9,392 nt of DNA from CAZVPF01 sp964628195 (GTDB lineage: Bacteria > Planctomycetota > Phycisphaerae > Sedimentisphaerales > Anaerohalosphaeraceae), in the NCBI GenBank assembly GCA_964628195.1, contig CAZVPF010000074.1:1-9392 (forward strand), given 5' to 3'. The notes beneath the pieces are model-generated. The model made no database searches. It was not told the DNA's origin and was given only the letters and a program-made list of their open reading frames with translations. A program made the position numbers and the translations under genes. Of this stretch, positions 1-5,773 are shown one piece after another. Numbering within the stretch: the stretch's first letter is position 1; the number at the start of each line of letters is the position of its first letter.

Positions 1-416
1 GCTTTTTTCTTAGTCGCCGTCTTCTTTTTGGTCGCAGCTTTTTTCTTTGGAGCGGCCTTTTTCTTGACAGTCTTCTTTTTAGCCTTCTTTTTTGGCGTTG
101 CTTTCTTCTTTACCGCTTTTTTCTTTGTTTTCTTTTTAGTCGCAGCTTTCTTTTTAGCTGTTTTTTTCTTAGCAGCTTTCTTCTTTACAGTCTTTTTCTT
201 AGCCGGTTTCTTTTTACCTGCGGCTTTTTTCTTAGCGGTCTTTTTTTTCGCTGTTTTTTTCTTAGCCGGTTTCTTTTTACCGGCAGCTTTCTTCTTTACC
301 GTCTTTTTCTTCGCGGTCTTCTTTTTTGCGGCTGTCTTTTTCTTTACAGCCTTTTTTCTCGATGCTGTTGATTTTTTTGCAGTTTTCTTTTTTGCGGCTT
401 TTTTCTTTTTGGCCAT
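1..416 (-). CDS. Histone H1-like lysine/alanine-rich DNA-binding protein (C-terminus outside window)
   Basis: The reading frame from the ATG at 416-414 is open to the window edge (138 codons seen). It encodes MAKKKKAAKKK followed by near-continuous pentapeptide units of the AKKKT, AKKKA, GKKKP and VKKKA type. Alanine, threonine, valine, glycine and proline separate lysine triplets, and there are almost no acidic or aromatic residues. This composition matches histone H1 C-terminal-tail-like proteins (Hc1/HctB, AlgP type), which bind DNA without sequence specificity and compact the nucleoid. A strong Shine-Dalgarno (AGGAGG, 430-425) sits 8 nt before the ATG and fixes the start. No globular domain is visible in the part present. 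The 15-bp codon periodicity makes the gene prone to repeat-length change. The class is fairly sure; the exact family and full length are unknown because the end is missing. Confidence 0.85.
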   Translation of the reverse strand, partial: MAKKKKAAKKKTAKKSTASRKKAVKKKTAAKKKTAKKKTVKKKAAGKKKPAKKKTAKKKTAKKKAAGKKKPAKKKTVKKKAAKKKTAKKKAATKKKTKKKAVKKKATPKKKAKKKTVKKKAAPKKKAATKKKTATKKK

Positions 417-478
417 TTGTTTCGCCTCCTGCTGAACGTATTAATTAGCGACGTCCAAACAAATATCAGATTTTTTAA

Positions 479-506
479 ATTATCTCCGTAACTTGCTTAT
501 CTACAA
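479..506 (-). promoter_or_regulatory. Putative promoter of the histone H1-like gene
   Basis: On the minus strand TTGTAG (506-501) and GATAAT (484-479) are separated by 16 nt, resembling sigma-70 type -35 and -10 boxes. The predicted start of transcription leaves a leader of roughly 55 nt before the strong ribosome binding site. The region is AT-rich, so chance matches are possible. Confidence 0.35.
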
Positions 507-767
507 ATATTTCGGTATTTTGGCATATCCGGATAAAAAAATTTGTCTTTTTTGAGATAAAAAATGCCGTTTTTTGATAAAAAACAAAGATTAAACCAAA
601 AAGCTGCTTTCTGATGTTGTGAAATAGCCCTAAAAACGGGCCTCTGGAAGACGCTGAATTGACCGGCATCCACTGCTCCAGCACTAAGCCCGATAATATA
701 TAAAATAAAACGAGCCTTAAAATCCATTTCAAGAAATTATAAATCCATAATTCAATAAATCAAATAA

Positions 768-801
768 AAAAATGCCTCAAGATGGATTTATTAGCATTTT
801 T
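768..801 (-). terminator. Possible terminator hairpin after the histidine kinase gene
   Basis: AAAAATGC (768-775) and GCATTTTT (794-801) form an 8-bp stem around an 18-nt loop, about 25 nt downstream of the kinase stop codon. Read on the minus strand it is followed by a run of T. The stem is mostly A-T, so termination strength would be modest. Confidence 0.35.
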
Positions 802-824
802 ATAAGACCCCGGTGTCCGTTTTT

Positions 825-1994
825 TCACTTTTTGCTTAGTACGGGCAGCGTAAAACAGGCCAAGGTTCCCTTGCCCTGTTCGCTTGAAACTGTTACGGAA
901 CCGCCCGATCGTTCGACAAGGTCCTTAATAAGTATGAGGCCCAGGCCGGTTCCTTTTTCACCGTTTGTTCCAAGTGTGGTTTCAGTGGAATTAATGTCAA
1001 AAAGCCCTCGCAGCTGGGTTTCACTCATCCCGATGCCGGTATCCTTTATGCCGACTTTTACCATACCATCGCTGTTTTCAGTATTAATAAACACCTTGCC
1101 TCCTTCCGGTGTGAACTTTATAGCGTTGCTTAGAAGGTTCTGAATGATAGAGATTACCACATTTCTGTCGGCAAATGCCCTCTTGTCCCGCTCTATTTCA
1201 TTAATAATCTTGACCCCTTTTTCAGCCGCAGTGCCGGCAAGGAGCTTTACGGTGTAATCTGCAACTTCACGAAGCGGAAGTTTTGCCGGTTCGGGCTTGA
1301 TCCTGTTGGTCTGTATCCGGGACCACTGGAGCAGGTTTTCGAGCATGTCCTGGCAGCTTTTTGCGGCTTCGTTGATTATTCTTGCCAGGTTTTGGGTTTC
1401 ATCCGGGTCGGCATCGGCTGGCTGGTTGCGAAGCATATCGCTAAGACCCACAAGCGTCAAAAAAGGAGCCCGAAGGTCGTGTGAAATTATGGAAAAAAGC
1501 TTGTCCTTGGTGGCATTTAGGTTTCGCAGCTCGAAATTTTCATACAAACTCCTGAGATTCAGTTCAACCAGCAGCCTGAACTGCTGGACAAGCTGCTGGT
1601 AAGTCTTTGAATAATAATTCTCCTTGCTGTCAAGAACGCATATCGTTCCAAAGACCTCCCCAGTGGGCCAATATACCGGATAGCCGAGGTAGGATATCAT
1701 ATCGTATTTTATTTCCGGCGCGTTTTTGAACTGCTCGGAGGTATGGGCGTTGGGCAAAAGCAGATATTCTTCGGACGATATTACCTGCTGGCAGTAGTGG
1801 CCTGCCATTTTTACTTTTTGCCCCGAACGGTAAGGGTTTTGTTCGTTGGAGCTCGCCTGGAAGACTTCAATATACGGCGGAAAGACCCTTGTTATTATCG
1901 CCGATGGAACATCCATGACTCTTGCGAGAAGGTCGACAGTCTTTTGCCATATTTCACTGACCTGGTCAGGTATGGAAATGGTTTCATTTAACAT
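825..1994 (-). CDS. Soluble GAF-domain sensor histidine kinase
   Basis: Residue numbers count from the upstream GTG at 2000. A GAF-type sensor domain covers about 15-150 (GHYCQQVI, then MISYLGYPVYWPTG and FGTICVLD). A HisKA dimerisation domain has the H-box FSIISHDLRAPF with phospho-acceptor His174. The HATPase_c domain has N-box NLLSNAIKFTP (288-298), G1 DTGIGM (320-325) and G2 GTGLGL (350-355). All key residues are present, so it should autophosphorylate. No membrane segment is visible, so it is cytoplasmic and probably senses a small ligand or redox state. I prefer the ATG at 1994 (389 aa) because GAGGTG lies just upstream; the GTG at 2000 overlaps that site. It starts about 26 nt after the GH28-like gene, so it is probably cotranscribed. 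No response regulator is adjacent, so its partner is unknown. Confidence 0.92.
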   Translation of the reverse strand: MLNETISIPDQVSEIWQKTVDLLARVMDVPSAIITRVFPPYIEVFQASSNEQNPYRSGQKVKMAGHYCQQVISSEEYLLLPNAHTSEQFKNAPEIKYDMISYLGYPVYWPTGEVFGTICVLDSKENYYSKTYQQLVQQFRLLVELNLRSLYENFELRNLNATKDKLFSIISHDLRAPFLTLVGLSDMLRNQPADADPDETQNLARIINEAAKSCQDMLENLLQWSRIQTNRIKPEPAKLPLREVADYTVKLLAGTAAEKGVKIINEIERDKRAFADRNVVISIIQNLLSNAIKFTPEGGKVFINTENSDGMVKVGIKDTGIGMSETQLRGLFDINSTETTLGTNGEKGTGLGLILIKDLVERSGGSVTVSSEQGKGTLACFTLPVLSKK

Positions 1995-2020
1995 ATTCAC
2001 CTCTCATTTCCCGGAGAGCC

Positions 2021-3595
2021 TTAATCGCCGATTACATGAAACTCGATATTTTTCGTAGTTCTTTTTTTAATATCCATACGGGCCTGTGCCGCATCGCGAC
2101 AAAATCGCCCTTCGACTTGGTAATTTACGAATCTGAGGTTTTCTATTATATGTTCCCGGTCAAGGCCGTCAATATATGAGGGTTTGGGCCAGGGCTTTAA
2201 AAAGGTGCAATTTTTAACAAGCACGTTTCGGATTCTTCCTTTTCCTGATCTTTCACCGATATCAAAATCGAGATGCATCTGCCTGTTATCCCGGTAAAAA
2301 TCCTCGAAACGGTTGTTTATGAAATTAACGTTCTCGAAAACCGCTCCGTCCATGCAGTAGAGGCTCATTCCGCGGTCGCAAAGCAAAATGTCATTATCGA
2401 TAAAAGTTATATCGTGCATCAAGTCGGCCTTTGTCTCGGTGCCGAGCTTAAGGGCAGATTTTTTGGTCATCAGCACATTACCCCGCACGGTGATATTCTC
2501 CACGTTTCGCAAAAGCCCCGAATTGTTCGTGGATTTGACCGCGACGCAATCGTCCCCGCAGTACAACAGGCAGTTTTCTATAACAACATTTTTAGATGAA
2601 TCCGGGTTAATCCCGTCGGTGTTCGGCACTTTCGGATCGTTTATCATTTTTATGTTTCGAGCTGTTACATTCTCACAATAAAGAATGTGAGTGTTCCATG
2701 CGGCAGCGTTTCGCAAAACCACATCCTCGATAATAACATTCGTGCTGTTACGCACCCGTATAAGGTTAGCGGGCTTGCCCTGCGGTCTCAGGAGATTTCC
2801 CGATCCGTCGATGGTTCCCTGTCCCGTGATGCGCACATTTTTGCAGTTGTTGATGAAAATAAAACGGCTGTGTGTCATGTTTTCACCGTTGTTGCTGTAG
2901 CTGTCGGGCCTTTGGACATGATCTGCTTCGAGGAGACCTTTATCGACGGGGAAGTCGATCTTTTGGCCAGAGGCAAGCAGCAGCGACCCTTCGTCGAGAT
3001 AAAGCGTCATGTCAGATTTAAGGTTAATGGTCCCGCATTTGTAAACTCCTCGCGGCACGATGAGCGTACCGTCTTTGGGTAATGAGTTTATCGCTTTTTG
3101 CAGCTTGGCGGTTACTTTTTCAGTACCTGTATTGTCGACGCCTTTTAGCACGTGAGTTTTTTCGTCGCTTATGTCCGGTCTGCTGTTCGGGGTGTCCGCA
3201 AAGATAAACAGCCTGTCCAGGTCGTTTATCTCGATGACAAGTTTATGAGGCTTTTCGAGAACAAAGTGGAGTGTATCCCCCGCCGCTACAGCGGGAATAT
3301 TACAGCTTAAAGGCCGGACCTTGAAACTTTTAACAGTTTGCGGGCATTTTACAGTTAACTCACATACTGCATCCACAGTAAAGTGAGTGTAATGCACATC
3401 CTTGTACCGCTCAACGAAAACCTCCCTGCCGGCTGCGGTTACTATGAATTCATCGCTTTTTTTCGCTGCCGGGCTGTGAGCAATTGAGCGTGTACCCGCT
3501 AACGAAGTCTCATTTTTTTCAAGGGACTTTTCGCCGCAGCCTGCCTGAAACAGCAATGCAGAAATGACAAACCAGGCAATAAAATTATTACGCAA
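2021..3595 (-). CDS. Exported GH28/polygalacturonase-fold parallel beta-helix protein, probable lipoprotein
   Basis: Residue numbers count from the TTG at 3598. The N-terminus RNNFIAWFVISALLFQAGCG is a signal sequence with a possible lipidation Cys21, although Gln at -3 is not ideal for a lipobox. Residues about 65-135 form a small beta domain (HYTHFTVD, then NDLDRLFIFAD) of the kind preceding bacterial polygalacturonase or dextranase-like helices. The beta-helix follows from about 155 with the GH28 signatures NTDG (326-329) and GDDC (348-351), which carry the catalytic Asp residues. The usual GHG and RIK motifs are not evident; LKLGTET (383-389) stands where the His motif is expected. The protein probably hydrolyses a pectin-like or other uronic polysaccharide in the periplasm, but the substrate cannot be read. 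Start: two consecutive TTG codons follow AAGGAGGT, and the second (3595) has the better spacing. Confidence 0.88.
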   Translation of the reverse strand: MRNNFIAWFVISALLFQAGCGEKSLEKNETSLAGTRSIAHSPAAKKSDEFIVTAAGREVFVERYKDVHYTHFTVDAVCELTVKCPQTVKSFKVRPLSCNIPAVAAGDTLHFVLEKPHKLVIEINDLDRLFIFADTPNSRPDISDEKTHVLKGVDNTGTEKVTAKLQKAINSLPKDGTLIVPRGVYKCGTINLKSDMTLYLDEGSLLLASGQKIDFPVDKGLLEADHVQRPDSYSNNGENMTHSRFIFINNCKNVRITGQGTIDGSGNLLRPQGKPANLIRVRNSTNVIIEDVVLRNAAAWNTHILYCENVTARNIKMINDPKVPNTDGINPDSSKNVVIENCLLYCGDDCVAVKSTNNSGLLRNVENITVRGNVLMTKKSALKLGTETKADLMHDITFIDNDILLCDRGMSLYCMDGAVFENVNFINNRFEDFYRDNRQMHLDFDIGERSGKGRIRNVLVKNCTFLKPWPKPSYIDGLDREHIIENLRFVNYQVEGRFCRDAAQARMDIKKRTTKNIEFHVIGD

Positions 3596-3600
3596 CAATA

Positions 3601-3608
3601 ACCTCCTT
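3601..3608 (-). promoter_or_regulatory. Shine-Dalgarno deciding the TTG start of the GH28-like gene
   Basis: AAGGAGGT on the minus strand lies 2 nt before the TTG at 3598 and 5 nt before the TTG at 3595. No in-frame ATG occurs before the signal sequence. An ATG at 3611-3609 lies in another frame and gives a seven-codon peptide that stops at 3590-3588, overlapping the true start. The strong site makes a non-ATG start credible. Confidence 0.7.
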
Positions 3609-3611
3609 CAT

Positions 3612-3809
3612 TTAAGCCTCTTCGATGGGCTCGTGGGCCTTTCTGCCGTAGACTTTTTCGTAGGCCTTGCACTGCGGGCAAAAACCACTTTCCACCTTTT
3701 TGACCAGCCAGTAGAAAAAGCCTTTCTGTTTTTTTCTCGCCCTTGAACATACCGGGCATTGGAAGCATTTTTTGGCAAGTTCCCTGTCTTTTTCTGTTAT
3801 ATTATCCAT
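3612..3809 (-). CDS. Small zinc-ribbon-like protein of unknown function
   Basis: A 65-residue protein from the ATG at 3809 (MDNITEKDRELAKKCFQC). Five cysteines are arranged as C15-x2-C18-x2-C21 and C44-x2-C47, separated by a basic and aromatic stretch (RKKQKGFFYWLVKKVE). Two CxxC pairs about 25 residues apart are typical of a zinc ribbon, which could bind nucleic acid or protein. An upstream GTG at 3827 would add six residues; neither start has a clear Shine-Dalgarno. It lies about 60 bp after waaA and 13-16 bp before the GH28-like gene on the same strand, so it is probably part of their transcript. I do not recognise a named family. The conserved-looking cysteines and tight packing support a real gene. 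Confidence 0.75.
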   Translation of the reverse strand: MDNITEKDRELAKKCFQCPVCSRARKKQKGFFYWLVKKVESGFCPQCKAYEKVYGRKAHEPIEEA

Positions 3810-3869
3810 GCTTACAGGATAAGTCACTTGTCGTGCAAAATCAAGTGTAAACGTTTGCCTGGGGTCCGA

Positions 3870-5171
3870 TCAGTCCTTGCGCTGGGCGAGTATTTTGACG
3901 ATCTCGTTGACCGACTGTTCGGTTGCGCCTTGATTATGGAAAATGACCTGCCTGCCCTTATCGGCAATCGACCGGGCGAAGTCCGGGCTGGTCAGGCATT
4001 TCGCGGTGACATCGAAAAGCTCCTGCTGGTCGCTTACCTGTATGGCGCCGACATCTTTTAGCAGGGCATCGACGGTCTGGGTAAAGTTGAAGGTATGCGG
4101 GCCGAATATGGTGCATTTTTTCAGGGCGGCAGGCTCCATCATGTCCGAACCTCCCATCGGTACAAGGGACCTGCCCACGAAGACAACACTCGCCAGGCAG
4201 TAGAATTTTGTCAGGTCTCCCATAGTGTCGCCGAGTATCACGGGTGTTTTTTGCGGTGCCTTTGCATCGGTGTTCTTAATTTCGCTATATCGCGTGCATG
4301 GGAAACCGTAAGATTCGATAAGCTGCGCTACTTCGTCAAACCTCTCCGGTTTTCTCGGGACTATTATAACTCTGAGCCCGGAGAGAGCGGGCAATTCCTT
4401 GAGTTTTTTATACACATCGAGCACGATCTTTTCTTCGCCCGGGCCGGTCCCGCCTGCTGTCCATACAAGCTCGCCGGGCTGGATGTGGATCTGTCGTGCG
4501 AGCTGGTCGCTGCCTGGCACGTTGTCGGTTATACGGGCGGTGTCGTATTTCAGGGAACTGGTAATGATGACCTTTTTCGGGTCACAGCCCAGTGCGACAA
4601 ACCGGTTTGCGTATTCGCCGGACTGGACCATGAAAAGCGTGACCTTGTCGAACATCCATTTTGTTACAGGCCCTGCCAGCTTGTACCGCGGAAAGGACCT
4701 TTCGCTTAGCCTGCCGTTGACGACGACTACGGGTATTTGGCGTTTTTTGGCCTCGGCGGCGAAGTTCGGCCAGACCTCGAGTTCCATAAGCAGGCACACT
4801 TGCGGGGTCAGGCGGTCGAACGCCTTTTTCATAACGCACGAAAAATCGAACGGGAAGAAGAATACGTCGTATTTGTCGCCGTACAGTTTGACCGCGCGGT
4901 CATAGCCGGTGTCGGTTGTGGTGGAGATGAGGATGTCAAGGGAGGGGAGTTTTTTTTCGAGCTCAGCGGTGAGGGTTCGGGTTGCGTTTACCTCGCCGAC
5001 GCTGACGGCGTGGATCCATACAGAGCCTTTGCCCGGATTTTTGCGGTTGATATTGCCCAGCTTCTGGGCTCTGCCGCGCCGGTACCTGCCTTGGCGCAGC
5101 ATCCGGTAAATGATTTTCGGGCTGTATGCGGCAATCGCCACAAGGTACGCGAGGTCAATTATGTATTTCAT
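3870..5171 (-). CDS. waaA: 3-deoxy-D-manno-octulosonic acid (Kdo) transferase
   Basis: This inner-membrane enzyme transfers Kdo from CMP-Kdo to the lipid A precursor in lipopolysaccharide synthesis. At 433 residues it has the usual family length. A hydrophobic N-terminal anchor (residues 1-18) precedes a GT-B fold. The N-lobe has WIHAVSVGEV (52-61), whose Glu60 matches the family's catalytic base, then LMELEVWPNF (128-137) and NGRLSERSFPRY (152-163). The C-lobe has TAGGTGPGEE (238-247), VPRKPERF (271-278), LGDTMGDLTKFY (313-324), and VGRSLVPMGGSDMMEPAAL (332-350) followed by FGPHTFNF. The GGSDMMEPAA stretch replaces the enterobacterial GGHNPLEPAA form, probably a lineage variant. It is the first gene of the collinear minus-strand group. 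No good Shine-Dalgarno is seen before the ATG. Confidence 0.95.
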   Translation of the reverse strand: MKYIIDLAYLVAIAAYSPKIIYRMLRQGRYRRGRAQKLGNINRKNPGKGSVWIHAVSVGEVNATRTLTAELEKKLPSLDILISTTTDTGYDRAVKLYGDKYDVFFFPFDFSCVMKKAFDRLTPQVCLLMELEVWPNFAAEAKKRQIPVVVVNGRLSERSFPRYKLAGPVTKWMFDKVTLFMVQSGEYANRFVALGCDPKKVIITSSLKYDTARITDNVPGSDQLARQIHIQPGELVWTAGGTGPGEEKIVLDVYKKLKELPALSGLRVIIVPRKPERFDEVAQLIESYGFPCTRYSEIKNTDAKAPQKTPVILGDTMGDLTKFYCLASVVFVGRSLVPMGGSDMMEPAALKKCTIFGPHTFNFTQTVDALLKDVGAIQVSDQQELFDVTAKCLTSPDFARSIADKGRQVIFHNQGATEQSVNEIVKILAQRKD

Positions 5172-5336
5172 AAGGCAGTTCGCTTTTTATATTATTTCAA
5201 CCGGCTGGGCCGGCATGGTTGAGCATGAAATTACTATTTTATGGTATTGGATGCAAAATGCCAGTTTTTTTGCCGCTGCCATAAACGGCTTTTTCGGGGG
5301 TTGATTCAACAGCTTCTAACGACCGAACCGGCAATC

Positions 5337-5356
5337 TTTCAGGGCAAACCCTGAAA
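5337..5356. repeat. Perfect 8-bp inverted repeat upstream of the tRNA gene
   Basis: TTTCAGGG (5337-5344) and CCCTGAAA (5349-5356) flank a CAAA loop. No T-run follows on either strand, so it is not a classic terminator. It lies between the divergent waaA and tRNA-Arg genes and could be a protein site or an RNA hairpin. Confidence 0.5.
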
Positions 5357-5362
5357 ATGCTC

Positions 5363-5392
5363 TGGACTATTCCGCCCTGCGGGGGTTATAAT
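5363..5392 (+). promoter_or_regulatory. Putative promoter of tRNA-Arg
   Basis: TGGACT (5363-5368, four of six matches to TTGACA) and a perfect TATAAT (5387-5392) are 18 nt apart. The -10 box ends 11 nt before the mature tRNA 5' end, as expected for a tRNA with a very short leader. Confidence 0.55.
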
Positions 5393-5403
5393 GACCTGTT
5401 GTT

Positions 5404-5477
5404 GTCCCCGTGGCACAATTGGATAGCGCGTTGGCCTCCGGAGCCAAAGGTTTCAGGTTCGAATCCTGACGGGGACG
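5404..5477 (+). tRNA. tRNA-Arg (anticodon CCG)
   Basis: The full cloverleaf can be folded by eye. The acceptor stem is GTCCCCG (5404-5410) with CGGGGAC (5470-5476), followed by G73. The D arm is GCAC-AATTGGATA-GCGC (one A-C mismatch). The anticodon stem is TTGGC/GCCAA with loop CTCCGGA, giving anticodon CCG, which reads CGG. A 5-nt variable loop and a T arm TCAGG-TTCGAAT-CCTGA complete it. CCA is not encoded. The gene is intact although its 3' half serves as an integration site: the same bases from 5436 onward recur at 7892-7937. An antisense open frame across this gene is a translation artefact and not a protein. Confidence 0.97.
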
Positions 5478-5481
5478 TTTT
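5436..5481 (+). repeat. Left attachment-site repeat (attL core) inside tRNA-Arg
   Basis: Bases 5436-5475 are identical to 7892-7931. After one mismatch (C5476 versus T7932) the identity continues through GTTTT to 5481. The repeat begins at the anticodon loop with the 8-bp palindrome CTCCGGAG, a sublocation used by many tRNA-targeting tyrosine recombinases. Confidence 0.9.
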
Positions 5482-5487
5482 CTTAAC

Positions 5488-5501
5488 TTGTTAATTAACA
5501 A
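5488..5501. repeat. Perfect 14-bp palindrome just after the tRNA
   Basis: TTGTTAATTAACAA is fully self-complementary and starts 11 nt after the tRNA 3' end, inside the inserted element. It could be a recombination-directionality or host-factor site, or part of the tRNA 3' processing region. It is AT-rich, so significance is uncertain. Confidence 0.4.
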
Positions 5502-5556
5502 AGACTTAAGATTTTCGACAACCTGTGTCTTTTCCCGGAAATACCCTGATTTTGCC

Positions 5557-5582
5557 AAAGTGGGTCACTTTTGGGTCAGTCG
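5557..5582 (+). repeat. Left copy of a double GGGTCA repeat, possible integrase arm-type sites
   Basis: AGTGGGTCACT followed by TTTGGGTCAGTCG. The first half is a hyphenated palindrome AAAGTG-GGT-CACTTT (5557-5571). The same two-part motif recurs in the same orientation at 7742-7767 near the other end of the element. Position near both ends and the tandem arrangement suggest binding sites for the element's recombinase. Confidence 0.55.
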
Positions 5583-5648
5583 GGTTAGAATCTCTGGCTT
5601 ATAAAACAAGCATATTATGGCAAAATGTCTGATCGATGAGCCTTTTCA

Positions 5649-5673
5649 ATTATGATCATAATCATTTGATTAT
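5649..5673. repeat. Two overlapping palindromes upstream of the NACHT gene
   Basis: ATTATGATCATAAT (5649-5662) is a perfect 14-bp palindrome. It overlaps ATAATCA-TT-TGATTAT (5658-5673), a 7-2-7 inverted repeat. They lie 30-55 bp upstream of the candidate promoter. Overlapping dyads of this kind can be regulator binding sites, but no regulator gene is nearby. Confidence 0.4.
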
Positions 5674-5704
5674 TAGACCTACAGTCAGAATCAAAAAAAT
5701 TGTA

Positions 5705-5732
5705 TTGTCAATCAGAATTTAACTATTATAAT
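5705..5732 (+). promoter_or_regulatory. Promoter driving the NACHT gene (cassette-promoter-like)
   Basis: TTGTCA (5705-5710) and a perfect TATAAT (5727-5732) are 16 nt apart. Transcription would start near 5739, about 40 nt before the ATG. The promoter lies outside the putative cassette boundary at 5767/5768 and faces into it, the arrangement of a Pc promoter in integrons. Confidence 0.6.
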
Positions 5733-5741
5733 TTGGGATAT

Positions 5742-5773
5742 TAACAATAAAACCATATAATTACTTGTTAGCT
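5742..5773 (+). promoter_or_regulatory. Leader hairpin and 5' cassette junction GTTAGCT
   Basis: TAACAATAA (5742-5750) can pair with TTACTTGTTA (5761-5770) leaving one bulged C, giving a hairpin that ends 10 nt before the ATG. GTTAGCT (5767-5773) fits the integron core consensus GTTRRRY at five or six positions. It is the exact reverse complement of the first attC box AGCTAAC at 7611-7617. In an inserted cassette the break falls between G5767 and T5768. There is no Shine-Dalgarno; an A-run precedes the ATG. Confidence 0.65.

Larger units (their letters stand above)
417..824. other. AT-rich non-coding stretch between the H1-like gene and the kinase gene
   Basis: About 400 bp with no convincing gene. 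Two overlapping minus-strand open frames of 85 and 76 codons lie near 475-732. They sit in different frames of the same AT-rich DNA, lack ribosome binding sites and resemble no family I recognise. The stretch holds the likely promoter of the H1-like gene at its left end and a hairpin near 768-801 that may end the kinase transcript. Confidence 0.6.

Noticed and set aside
1..416. The 15-bp periodic repeats considered as a CRISPR array or tandem-repeat locus
   Set aside because: There are no spacers and the periodicity follows codons of the AKKKx protein repeat.
28..435. Plus-strand frame rich in Phe and Ala (FFF-A repeats)
   Set aside because: It is the complement of the lysine-rich H1-like gene, whose minus-strand frame has the proper start, ribosome site and composition.
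475..732. Two overlapping minus-strand frames of 85 and 76 codons
   Set aside because: AT-rich, no ribosome binding sites, mutually overlapping in different frames and without recognisable motifs.
5337..5356. Inverted repeat considered as a rho-independent terminator
   Set aside because: No T-run follows on either strand, and it lies upstream of both flanking genes.
5367..5558. Minus-strand open frame of 63 codons containing RPRQDSNLKPLAPEANALSN
   Set aside because: It is the antisense translation of tRNA-Arg, a well-known annotation artefact.
5742..5773. Leader inverted repeat considered as a second, upstream attC site
   Set aside because: At about 30 nt it is far too short for attC and lacks the spacer and bulged inner stem; kept only as a hairpin containing the cassette junction.
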